Positions 1-7,725 of a DNA stretch of 64,000 nt are shown in pieces. The translations under genes and the position numbers were made by a program. How positions within the stretch are numbered: the first letter of the stretch is position 1; every line of letters begins with the position of its first letter. The notes beneath the pieces were generated by a model. That model had not been told where the DNA came from. It did no database searches and worked only from the letters and a program-made list of their open reading frames with translations. This DNA comes from Salinimicrobium sp050750585 (GTDB lineage: Bacteria > Bacteroidota > Bacteroidia > Flavobacteriales > Flavobacteriaceae), in contig NZ_JBOJLM010000001.1 of the NCBI RefSeq assembly GCF_050750585.1, positions 1-64,000 on the forward strand. The letters are read 5' to 3'.

Positions 1-306
1 TCCTTTTTGACCCGCAGCGAGGTTGCGGCGGTAAAAGGCGTTACTTTCTTCGGCGGTTGAGAACCCGGCGTACTGCCGAATGGTCCAGGGGCGCATCACG
101 TACATGGTGCTGTAAGGCCCCCGCAGGTATGGCGGAATTCCCGCAGCAAAATTGAGATGCTTCAGGTTCTTGACATCTTTTGCAGCATAAATTTTTCTAC
201 CTTCGGCCGCAACTTTCAGATTACCTGATTCATTTGGAGCCGTAGCGACTTGAGTTCCTGTCTCAGGTTCCAAAAGTGTCATATTTTGAAGTGATTTTCT
301 TTTCAT
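1..306 (-). CDS. mutB: methylmalonyl-CoA mutase large subunit, N-terminal part (gene continues past the left edge)
   Basis: Only the first 102 codons are present; the gene runs off the window at position 1. The product would be the B12-binding catalytic subunit that interconverts succinyl-CoA and (R)-methylmalonyl-CoA. The visible protein carries the family's substrate-channel signature PWTIRQYAGFSTAEESN followed by AFYRRNLAAGQKG, which is very conserved in this family. The start is the ATG whose complement is at 304-306, four bases after the stop codon of the small-subunit gene, so the two are cotranscribed. Assignment to the large subunit rather than a fused mutase follows from the separate small-subunit gene beside it. 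Confidence 0.9.
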   Translation of the reverse strand, partial: MKRKSLQNMTLLEPETGTQVATAPNESGNLKVAAEGRKIYAAKDVKNLKHLNFAAGIPPYLRGPYSTMYVMRPWTIRQYAGFSTAEESNAFYRRNLAAGQKG

Positions 307-310
307 GGTT

Positions 311-1708
311 TTAGCTTTCGGTTAATATTCCCTGCTCCTTTTTAAGCCTTTCCTGTTCAAGCTTTTCGCTTAGGCGTACAGGGAAAAGAGGTTCAATAAG
401 AGTATCTTCAGAAGAAGTTTTTGCAAAAGGATCAAATTCCAGTTCCTGCGTCATGAGGTCCTGTGAATTTTCAAATTTATTAGTGCCAATAAGAACCAGC
501 TTACCTTCGTCAAAAAGCTGTTGTTCCTTTTGGGCGCTCTCTTTTATTCTTTTTTGAAGTTCGCCTTTCAGTAAAAGTTCCAGGTAGCCGCCTTCTTCTT
601 CAATTTGCTTGAAGATCTCAAAGGCTTTACCGGCAAACTCGTGGGTTAGATGTTCAATGTAATACGCCCCATCGGCCGGGTTGGCTACTTTATCGAAATA
701 AGCCTCGTGTTTCATCACAAGAAGCTGATTGCGGGCTATACGCCTGCCAAATGAGCTGTCTTTATGGAAAAGCAGGTCATAAGGCTGATTACTCACAGCA
801 TCGGCACCTCCCAATACAGCACTCATACACTGAGTGGTGGAACGAAGCAGGTTCACGTTGTAATCATATAAAGTTTTATCCCTTTGCGATGGTTGCGCGA
901 GGATAAAGCAGGTTTCGGGAAGCCCGTATTCTTTTGCCAAAGAAGCATAAAGCAGGCGAAGCGCCCTTATTTTTGCAATCTCAAAGAAGTAGTTGCTGCC
1001 TGTAGCCAGGATGAACTGTGGCTGAAATTTATCTTGTTTTTCCCCTTTTTGACACACTAAGTTGAGGTACTCATTCACGTGAGCAAGAGAAAAAGCAAGT
1101 TGCTGCGGAATGCTGGCTCCTGCATTTTGGTACAGGTCGCTGTTCACGCTTACTTTAGAAGCAAAAGGAGACGCAGTTTTAGTTACAGATATTAAGGTGC
1201 TAAAATCTCTTTTTTGGTCAAAAAACCATTTTCCTGTGGCGGCAAGATTGCCCAAAATATCCAGTTGCAGGTATACTTCTGCATTTTTGTTTTTGAAGTA
1301 AGACTTCAGCCTTTCAACATAATCAGGAGAGAAGAATGAAAAACTTAAATGAACCTGCAGGTTCTCTAAATTAAATCCTTCAAAAAGTACATGGGGTTCT
1401 ACATCTTCCGAAGAAATATGGAGCCAAAGGCTTTCTGCACCTTTTTGAAGCGCTTTTGCGGCCTGTGTATTGCCCTCGCCGGCCGAAGTTACATTGATCT
1501 TTTCACAGATGCGCCAGGGAAGTGGCGGTGGTAGCTGCATGTGGTCTTTTACATCTGTTAAAGTATAAAAGGGCTGTACCTCGATCCCGTCAAGAGATCT
1601 AAAAACTAATTTCTCATCGTAACTGGCACCTTTTAGGTCCTGTTTGATTTGATCTTTCCATTGTTCAGCTGGAACATCTGGAAATTCCTGAAATAATGAT
1701 TCCTTCAT
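311..1708 (-). CDS. mutA: methylmalonyl-CoA mutase small (beta) subunit
   Basis: A 465-residue protein with the mutase TIM-barrel half but no C-terminal cobalamin-binding domain, as expected for the non-catalytic small subunit of the heterodimeric bacterial enzyme. The N-terminus (LFQEFPDVPAEQWKDQIKQDLKG) is typical of Bacteroidota MutA. It lies directly upstream of mutB with a 4-nt gap, and diverges from the epimerase and methylmalonyl-CoA decarboxylase genes about 870 nt away. Together these place the window's left end in the succinate-propionate pathway. Paralogous mutase-like proteins such as isobutyryl-CoA mutase subunits are a less likely alternative. Confidence 0.9.
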   Translation of the reverse strand: MKESLFQEFPDVPAEQWKDQIKQDLKGASYDEKLVFRSLDGIEVQPFYTLTDVKDHMQLPPPLPWRICEKINVTSAGEGNTQAAKALQKGAESLWLHISSEDVEPHVLFEGFNLENLQVHLSFSFFSPDYVERLKSYFKNKNAEVYLQLDILGNLAATGKWFFDQKRDFSTLISVTKTASPFASKVSVNSDLYQNAGASIPQQLAFSLAHVNEYLNLVCQKGEKQDKFQPQFILATGSNYFFEIAKIRALRLLYASLAKEYGLPETCFILAQPSQRDKTLYDYNVNLLRSTTQCMSAVLGGADAVSNQPYDLLFHKDSSFGRRIARNQLLVMKHEAYFDKVANPADGAYYIEHLTHEFAGKAFEIFKQIEEEGGYLELLLKGELQKRIKESAQKEQQLFDEGKLVLIGTNKFENSQDLMTQELEFDPFAKTSSEDTLIEPLFPVRLSEKLEQERLKKEQGILTES

Positions 1709-2354
1709 TTTTATCGTTTTAATGAAAGTAATTGCATCGCTGCATGAGAGATTACGGGACTGTCTCGTAATCTGTTCTATAGATATCCCTAAGGGATCTT
1801 TTTGAAAAATTTACTTTAAATGAAATATTGTTGATTCTTAAGGTATCCAGCATTTGCTTTCGAAAATTGAGTAACTTCAAAAGTTGGTCCCGGCTAAAAT
1901 TCGTAGTAGCCCGATATTGATCTCTGCTGAAATGGAACAAGATGTTCACGACCTAAATCTTAAGTGAAAGTTTTAACCGGTCTGTTTTTAGATTCAGTTG
2001 GAATTATAGAAGCAGAGAAGATTTTTAAAAATACTCACAGCTTCTATTTTTTCCCTTTATAAAAACATTACTTCTGTCTTGGTGGAAACATTTTATTATC
2101 TCCAGACACCAGCCAAATCTTCCCAGTAAATTTACTTATAACTTTTGTGAAAAAGGATCAAAATGAGGATGATTTTAATCATTCTTTAAGAAAAATTATT
2201 GGTCGATCTTTACGCAGTTATTTTTAATTCGGACCCTTTGGTAAGCCTTGCTATCACTACAACGATTGCGTTAATTTATAAAAAATTGCCGGGGTTTTCG
2301 AGGCTGTGAAAGTTAAAGTTTCGTTACCTTTATAGGACATTTATACAGTATCAA
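1709..2354. other. long intergenic region between mutA and a small ORF, with two hairpins
   Basis: About 650 bases without a convincing gene. In the mutA leader there is a strong inverted repeat: arms 1749-1759 and 1763-1773 (AGATTACGGGA against TCTCGTAATCT, one G:U pair). A second short one, ATCCCTAAGGGAT at 1785-1797, is followed on the plus strand by CTTTTTG. A 65-codon minus-strand reading frame at 1752-1949 has no recognisable family and contains the first hairpin at its 3' end. Nothing else structured was seen; the rest is AT-rich. Confidence 0.5.
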
Positions 2355-2510
2355 ATGATACGCATTTTAAGTCATATTTTCCACTGGTTTAAGTTGTGCT
2401 TTTCTTACCAACAATTAAGAATTGCGTTACCTCCAATTTTGCCATGGAATCAAGATGAAGATTGTAAATTATCTCTTCCTGAAGAAGGGTTAAATATTTT
2501 TTATCGGTAA
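2355..2510 (+). CDS. candidate 51-residue protein of unknown function
   Basis: A small reading frame from ATG 2355 to TAA 2508. The N-terminal half is hydrophobic and aromatic (MIRILSHIFHWFKLCF), the second half polar with a PPILPW motif. I do not recognise it. Support comes mainly from context: a clear intrinsic terminator begins only 8-10 nt after its stop codon, and a near -7 element (TACCTTTA, 2326-2333) lies about 20 nt before its start. The frame is open back to 2310. It could equally be the tail of a decayed gene or chance sequence over a small RNA that uses the same terminator. Confidence 0.3.
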   Translation: MIRILSHIFHWFKLCFSYQQLRIALPPILPWNQDEDCKLSLPEEGLNIFYR

Positions 2511-2518
2511 AAAACAGA

Positions 2519-2543
2519 AATCGCAGGGGTGCGATTTTTTTTT
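2519..2543 (+). terminator. intrinsic terminator after the small ORF
   Basis: Stem ATCGCA (2520-2525) against TGCGAT (2530-2535) with a GGGG loop, followed by a run of eight T. It lies between the 51-codon ORF and mce, so it ends a short plus-strand transcript that starts inside the mutA-mce gap. Confidence 0.7.
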
Positions 2544-2579
2544 GCTCTAAACTGAAGTGAAACTAAAACTATATAAACC

Positions 2580-2990
2580 ATGAAACCAACGCATATAGAA
2601 CATATAGGTATTGCTGTTGAAAGCCTTGAAGAGGCAATCCCCTTTTACGAAAAAACCTTTGGGTTAAAATGTTACTCTGTAGAAGAAGTGAAGGACCAGA
2701 AGGTCAAAACGGCTTTTTTTAAAGTAGGCCAAACAAAAATTGAATTGCTTGAGTCTACAGCTCCCGATGGGCCTATTGGAAAGTTTATCGAGAAAAAAGG
2801 TCAGGGGGTACACCATATCGCTTTTGCAGTAAATGATCTTCAGCATCAATTGGATGAACTGGAAACAAAAGAAGTAAAGCTTATAGATAAAACTCCCCGA
2901 AAAGGCGCAGAGGGGCTCAATATTGCCTTTTTACATCCAAAATCAACTTTTGGTGTATTGACAGAACTCTGTGAACAACCTCAACAGTAA
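2580..2990 (+). CDS. mce: methylmalonyl-CoA epimerase
   Basis: A 136-residue single-module pair of VOC-fold repeats, the normal size for methylmalonyl-CoA epimerase, which interconverts the (R) and (S) forms of methylmalonyl-CoA. The first half starts IEHIGIAVESLEEAIPFYEK and the second contains GVHHIAFAVNDL and TELCE. Likely metal ligands by family analogy are His8, His79 and Glu129. It leads a plus-strand operon, 16 nt ahead of the carboxyltransferase gene, and lies opposite mutAB. It links the mutase product (R) to the (S) substrate of the decarboxylase. Confidence 0.92.
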   Translation: MKPTHIEHIGIAVESLEEAIPFYEKTFGLKCYSVEEVKDQKVKTAFFKVGQTKIELLESTAPDGPIGKFIEKKGQGVHHIAFAVNDLQHQLDELETKEVKLIDKTPRKGAEGLNIAFLHPKSTFGVLTELCEQPQQ

Positions 2991-3006
2991 TTTAAAAATT
3001 ATATAA

Positions 3007-4566
3007 ATGTCAAGTCAGGATAAAGTAAACGAATTGATCCAGAAACGGGAAATAGCCCGTTTGGGTGGTGGACAAAAACGTATAGATGCCCAACACGAAA
3101 AAGGAAAACTTACGGCACGAGAACGTCTGGAAATCCTTTTAGATGAAGGTAGTTTTGAAGAATTCGACATGTTTGTCACCCACAGGTGTACCAATTTTGG
3201 AATGGAAGAAAATAAGATTCTGGGAGATGGAGTCGTTACAGGCCACGGCACAATTGATGGCAGGGTAGTCTACGTCTTTTCACAGGACTTTACCGTTTTT
3301 GGGGGCTCACTGTCTGAAACTTTTGCCCAGAAGATATGTAAGGTGATGGATATGGCTATGAAGGCCGGCGCACCGGTAATTGGAATTAACGACAGTGGTG
3401 GAGCCCGTATACAGGAAGGGGTGACTTCACTTGCAGGATATGCCGAGATCTTTGAACGCAATATCCTTGCCTCCGGATTAATCCCTCAAATTTCTGCCAT
3501 TTTTGGACCCTGTGCAGGAGGAGCTGTTTATTCACCGGCCCTCACAGATTTTGTAATGATGACCGAAGAGAACAGCTACATGTTCGTTACCGGGCCAAAG
3601 GTGGTTAAAACCGTAACCGGCGAAGATATTTCTGTTCAAAATCTTGGTGGTGCCAATATTCACGCCTCAAAATCGGGCGTATCACACTTTAAGGTTTCCA
3701 CAGAGGAAAATGGATTGCTGTTAATAAGAAAGCTGCTTTCCTACCTTCCGCAGAATAACCTCGAAGAAGCTCCTATTCAAAATAGTACTGACCCTATAGA
3801 TAGAAGGGACGATTTTTTAAATACCATTATTCCCGACAATCCAAACCAGCCTTACGATATGCAGGAGGTGATCTACAGTGTTGTGGATGAAGGTGAGTTT
3901 TTAGAGGTGCACAGAAATTACGCGAAGAATATAATCGTGGGATTTGGAAGAATGGACGGCCAATCTGTAGGTATAGTGGCCAATCAACCTAATTTCTTAG
4001 CCGGTGTGCTGGACAGTGATGCTTCAAGAAAGGCAGCACGGTTTGTACGCTTCTGCGATTCCTTTAATATTCCTATCCTCACCCTGGTAGATGTGCCGGG
4101 ATTTTTACCCGGAAGCGGCCAGGAGTATGCAGGTATCATTATTCACGGTGCAAAACTCATGTTCGCCTATGGTGAGGCTACCGTGCCTAAGATCACTATC
4201 ACCTTGAGGAAATCTTATGGTGGGGCGCATGATGTGATGAGCTGTAAACAACTTAGAGGAGACCTTAACTATGCCTGGCCATCGGCAGAGATTGCCGTAA
4301 TGGGAGCTTCAGGAGCTATTGAGGTACTTGAAGGAAGAGCTATGGGTGCGATCAAAGATCCTGAAGAAAGAGCCGAATTCAAGGCTAAAAGAGAACAGGA
4401 ATATCAGCAGAAATTTGCGAATCCATACCAGGCAGCTGCATATGGATATATAGATGACGTCATAGAACCCCGTAATACCCGTTTTAGGATCATTAGAGGC
4501 CTCCAGACGCTACAGACAAAGAAAGTCACCAATCCGCCGAAGAAACACAGTAATATCCCCCTTTAA
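3007..4566 (+). CDS. mmdA: methylmalonyl-CoA decarboxylase / acyl-CoA carboxylase, carboxyltransferase (alpha/beta) subunit
   Basis: A 519-residue acyl-CoA carboxyltransferase of the PccB/MmdA family, with two crotonase-like halves. Oxyanion-forming segments are visible as FGPCAGGAVYSPAL in the N half and GGAHDVM in the C half. The enzyme moves the carboxyl group between methylmalonyl-CoA and biotin. Sequence alone does not separate propionyl-CoA carboxylase from decarboxylase. The neighbours do: a downstream OadG-like subunit, a small biotin carrier and an OadB-like membrane pump, with no biotin carboxylase gene in the window, favour the Na+-pumping decarboxylase. Confidence 0.88.
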   Translation: MSSQDKVNELIQKREIARLGGGQKRIDAQHEKGKLTARERLEILLDEGSFEEFDMFVTHRCTNFGMEENKILGDGVVTGHGTIDGRVVYVFSQDFTVFGGSLSETFAQKICKVMDMAMKAGAPVIGINDSGGARIQEGVTSLAGYAEIFERNILASGLIPQISAIFGPCAGGAVYSPALTDFVMMTEENSYMFVTGPKVVKTVTGEDISVQNLGGANIHASKSGVSHFKVSTEENGLLLIRKLLSYLPQNNLEEAPIQNSTDPIDRRDDFLNTIIPDNPNQPYDMQEVIYSVVDEGEFLEVHRNYAKNIIVGFGRMDGQSVGIVANQPNFLAGVLDSDASRKAARFVRFCDSFNIPILTLVDVPGFLPGSGQEYAGIIIHGAKLMFAYGEATVPKITITLRKSYGGAHDVMSCKQLRGDLNYAWPSAEIAVMGASGAIEVLEGRAMGAIKDPEERAEFKAKREQEYQQKFANPYQAAAYGYIDDVIEPRNTRFRIIRGLQTLQTKKVTNPPKKHSNIPL

Positions 4567-4576
4567 ATAAATAACT

Positions 4577-4948
4577 ATGGAATATGCTTCAACATCGGCC
4601 ACAGACTGGTCACAAATATGGATCATTACAGGGGTGGGTTATACCGTTGTCTTTCTTGCTCTCCTGCTGCTCATGTTCGTATTTAAGAAAATGCCGCAAA
4701 TACTTAATCTCGGGATCGGAAAAAAGATCAAAGAGGTTAGAGAGAAATCACGTTATAAAGAAAATGGAAACGCCGAAGAAGAACGCTATCTCTCGGGAGA
4801 GATTAGTGCTGCTATAGCAATGGCGCTACATTTATACTTTAAGGAGCAGCACGATGAAGAAAGCGGTGTGATCACTATTAAAAGAGTTGCCCGCACTTAT
4901 TCTCCATGGAGTTCTAAGATCTATGGAGTAAACAATAACCCACGGTAA
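4577..4948 (+). CDS. OadG-family subunit of sodium-pump decarboxylase (gamma/delta chain)
   Basis: A 123-residue protein with one N-terminal membrane segment (about residues 14-37, TGVGYTVVFLALLLLMFVF) and a cytoplasmic charged tail ending in AARTY-like VARTYSPWSSKIYG. This architecture is that of OadG/MmdD, which anchors the soluble carboxyltransferase to the membrane pump. It starts 10 nt after mmdA and ends 11 nt before the biotin carrier gene. A 77-codon overlapping frame in the same region is a shadow. Confidence 0.82.
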   Translation: MEYASTSATDWSQIWIITGVGYTVVFLALLLLMFVFKKMPQILNLGIGKKIKEVREKSRYKENGNAEEERYLSGEISAAIAMALHLYFKEQHDEESGVITIKRVARTYSPWSSKIYGVNNNPR

Positions 4949-4959
4949 AGAATATAAAA

Positions 4960-5385
4960 ATGAAGAAATTCGATTTTACAATAAACGGAAATAAATATTC
5001 GGTTGATATCAAAGAGTTTGAAGATGAACAAGCTACCATTCATGTAAATGGAACCGAATACGTGGTGGAAGTCCACCAGGAAAAGAAGCGTGTTAAAACA
5101 CCCAAGCTGGTAAGGGAAAACGTAGTGCGGCAACCCGGAGAGGGGCACATTGCGAAGAAAGCTTCCTCTGGAGGTTTCCCCGTAGAAGCACCTCTGCCAG
5201 GCAGTATCTTTAAGATGAAGGTGAAGGAAGGTGACACGGTAGCCAAGGGAGATTCCCTGCTTATACTTGAAGCCATGAAAATGGAGAATGATGTGTTGGC
5301 AGACCAGGCAGGAGTCATTAAGGAAATAAAAGTTAAGGAAGGAGATGCTGTTCTACAGAATGATCTACTCCTGGTAATAGGATAG
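4960..5385 (+). CDS. mmdC: biotin carboxyl carrier subunit of methylmalonyl-CoA decarboxylase
   Basis: A 141-residue protein with an N-terminal beta domain (residues 1-50), a linker, and a biotinyl domain from about residue 72. The biotinylation motif is EAMKMEND, with Lys as the modified residue. The carrier swings the carboxyl group from the carboxyltransferase to the membrane beta subunit, where decarboxylation drives Na+ export. Size and domain order fit MmdC/GcdC rather than a full pyruvate carboxylase. It sits 42 nt ahead of the beta subunit gene. Confidence 0.85.
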   Translation: MKKFDFTINGNKYSVDIKEFEDEQATIHVNGTEYVVEVHQEKKRVKTPKLVRENVVRQPGEGHIAKKASSGGFPVEAPLPGSIFKMKVKEGDTVAKGDSLLILEAMKMENDVLADQAGVIKEIKVKEGDAVLQNDLLLVIG

Positions 5386-5427
5386 ACCTATTTCAACAAA
5401 TCTTTCCCTAATTCTAAAAACAAGATT

Positions 5428-6681
5428 GTGAAAAAATTATTAACTGTTATAGTTGTACTGGGCATTCTTTACCTCATCCCAACCCTTTTGGGAGGAGAAT
5501 TAATGGCTCAGGATTTAGTTCCTAACATACCAAAAGAAGGAGGAGGTCTTACAGAAGGGCTGCTTCACTTTTGGGAATACACCGGTTTCGCGAATGCGAC
5601 CTTTGGTAATTTCATCATGATAGCTGTAGGTCTGTTATTTATTTTCCTGGCTATTCGCTTTCATTATGAACCTCTATTGCTCATTCCCATAGGTACAGGT
5701 ATCCTTTTAGGTAATATTCCTTTTCCTGCAGGGGCAGGTGTTGGGATCTACGAATCTGGTTCTGTGCTTAATTATCTTTATTTCGGGGTCACCCAGGGTA
5801 TTTATCCTCCATTGATCTTTCTGGGGATTGGAGCCATGACAGATTTCTCGTCTCTCATTTCCAACCCGCGTCTCATGTTGCTGGGCGCAGCTGCCCAAAT
5901 TGGGGTTTTTGGAACCTTTATTGGAGCTATCGCCCTGGGGTTTGAAGTACATGAAGCAGGAGCAATTTCTATCATTGGTGGTGCCGATGGCCCTACAGCC
6001 ATTTTTGCTTCGGCTAAACTGGCGCCTCAATTAATTGGTAGTATTGCTATTGCGGCCTATTCGTATATGGCTCTTGTACCGGTAATTCAGCCTCCTATCA
6101 TGAAGCTGTTGATCACCAAAAAAGAGAGGCTTATAAGAATGAAGCCACCGCGTGCTGTCTCTAAAACTGAGAAGATCTTATTCCCAATTATAGGGATGTT
6201 GCTCACCACCTTCATTTCTCCATCGGCTATTCCGCTTCTTGGTATGCTTTTCTTCGGAAACTTACTTAAAGAAAGTGGGGTTACAGACCGTCTTGCCGAT
6301 ACAGCCAGGACAAAAATGATAGATATTGTGACCATTCTTCTGGGGGTAACTGTGGGGGCTTCAACACAGGCAAGCGTGTTCCTTACAGGGAGTTCAATCA
6401 AAATATTCGCGCTTGGGGCAGTTTCTTTTATCATTGCCACTGCCGGCGGACTCCTTTTTGCCAAAGTCATGAACTTATTCCTCAGTGAAAAGAATAAAAT
6501 AAATCCTCTCATAGGTGCGGCCGGCGTTTCGGCGGTGCCTGATAGTGCCCGTGTAGTTCAACAGGAAGGGATCAAAAGCGATCCTTCAAACCACTTGCTC
6601 ATGCATGCCATGGCACCCAATGTTAGTGGTGTGATAGGATCGGCTGTTGCCGCTGGTATTATGATTAGTTTCTTAATGTAG
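5428..6681 (+). CDS. mmdB: sodium-translocating decarboxylase beta subunit (membrane)
   Basis: A 417-residue polytopic protein of the OadB/MmdB/GcdB family, with 9-11 predicted hydrophobic segments and the diagnostic region IGGADGPTAIFASAKLAP, which contains the conserved Asp that binds Na+ in this family. It catalyses decarboxylation of carboxybiotin coupled to outward Na+ transport. The start used is GTG at 5428, preceding a clear N-terminal membrane segment; no earlier ATG fits. It is the last gene of the operon and is followed by a terminator. Confidence 0.88.
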   Translation: MKKLLTVIVVLGILYLIPTLLGGELMAQDLVPNIPKEGGGLTEGLLHFWEYTGFANATFGNFIMIAVGLLFIFLAIRFHYEPLLLIPIGTGILLGNIPFPAGAGVGIYESGSVLNYLYFGVTQGIYPPLIFLGIGAMTDFSSLISNPRLMLLGAAAQIGVFGTFIGAIALGFEVHEAGAISIIGGADGPTAIFASAKLAPQLIGSIAIAAYSYMALVPVIQPPIMKLLITKKERLIRMKPPRAVSKTEKILFPIIGMLLTTFISPSAIPLLGMLFFGNLLKESGVTDRLADTARTKMIDIVTILLGVTVGASTQASVFLTGSSIKIFALGAVSFIIATAGGLLFAKVMNLFLSEKNKINPLIGAAGVSAVPDSARVVQQEGIKSDPSNHLLMHAMAPNVSGVIGSAVAAGIMISFLM

Positions 6682-6700
6682 AAACTATTGGTAGTTGATT

Positions 6701-6735
6701 GAAAGGGCTTCGAGATACATGGAGCCCTTTCTTTT
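6701..6735 (+). terminator. terminator of the methylmalonyl-CoA decarboxylase operon
   Basis: Inverted repeat GAAAGGGCT (6701-6709) and AGCCCTTTC (6723-6731) followed by TTTT, 20 nt after the mmdB stop codon. Confidence 0.75.
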
Positions 6736-6758
6736 GCTGCCGCTTTTCTTTCTCCCGC

Positions 6759-7427
6759 TTAGTGTTCTTTTTGTTCTAAGAACCTTGTCTTAAAAACCAT
6801 TCCCACTCTTAACCGGTCGTAATGTGCGCGCCTAAAATGGTTTTTTAAATACCCTATTTCTATTTTTAGATCTTGATGTAAGCTGTACCCAAGCCCAATA
6901 TGGAACCGGTTTTGATTAAAATATGGCTCTTTCAGGTTTATAAACACCTCATTAAAAGCCGTAAAGTATAAACTTTTGTACAAAGGCCGGTCAAATTTAA
7001 GTCGGTAACGAACGCGATGGCTAAGATCATATTGAGGTTCCTGCCTTTTCTAGGTAGACTCCAGCCGAAAACGATGAGCAATATAGGGGCTCAAAAATGG
7101 CGTTTTTAAGGTCGCTTCTTCCCAGACCCTGTGCTGTATTGTGAAACTATCTTCGGAAAATGCTTCAGAATAGACATAATCGTAGCCCACAGAAGCCGAA
7201 AAATTCTTTGAAAAGGTATGGGTGACCCCGCTGCGCAGCATAATAAACTGAAATTTATCAAGCATCTCGTAATGCTGAAGTAGTGCCACCGTGGGAATGC
7301 TCCATTTTTCAGAAATGTGATGCTGGCCAATAATTTCTGTCCATGATCCTAAAAGATCCTCTTTGTTTTGTGCCGAAAGTGAAATAGTATAAAGAAACGA
7401 GAGAAGAAAAAAGGCCTTTTTGGGCAT
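6759..7427 (-). pseudogene. DUF2490 outer-membrane beta-barrel protein interrupted by an in-frame amber codon
   Basis: Two consecutive segments in the same frame form one 222-residue DUF2490-type protein. The first (7427 to 7050) has a signal peptide ending ISLSAQ, then LGSWTEIIGQHHISEKW and the barrel strand AHRFRLEST. It stops at TAG (complement of 7050-7052). The frame then continues without any shift as KRQEPQYDLSHRVRYRLKFDRPL and on to the natural end at 6759 (VFKTRFLEQKEH), the usual barrel terminus. The only defect is one nonsense codon, possibly from CAG. Recent inactivation, readthrough or a sequencing error are all possible. A purine-biosynthesis terminator separates it from the upstream gene. 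Confidence 0.8.
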
Positions 7428-7548
7428 GGTAATAACTCTTAAATATGGAGTATAAAAATAAGCTATTTTTCGGCCTTAACAGTGGCCTACCTTGCTAAAT
7501 TGGACTAATGGAAAGAGTATTTAGGAAGGGATGAAAAGTGCTGAAAAT

Positions 7549-7577
7549 AAAAAAGGTGGAAAGATCCACCTTTTTTG
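7549..7577 (-). terminator. bidirectional hairpin terminator downstream of the PurF-like gene
   Basis: AAAAAAGGTGGA and TCCACCTTTTTT around an AAGA loop (arms 7549-7560 and 7565-7576). It has a T-tract on both strands. It lies about 150 nt past the stop of the minus-strand PurF-like gene and upstream of the DUF2490 gene. The remainder of the 7428-7725 gap shows no gene. Confidence 0.7.
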
Positions 7578-7725
7578 CCCCAAATCTACCATGAACTTAA
7601 CCTACTTATGTTATGGCTTTGTAAAAGTAGATATTAATCTTTGTTTCCAATAGCTTTTTAGATGAAGTACATAAATTTTAGTTAAACTGCACAATGGACT
7701 TCACGAGTGGCAGAAAAAGCTTATT

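Noticed and set aside
1752..1949. 65-codon minus-strand frame with repeated FSRDQ
   Set aside because: No known family, no terminator or promoter signal, and its end lies in a strong hairpin. It may be a remnant; not supported as a gene.
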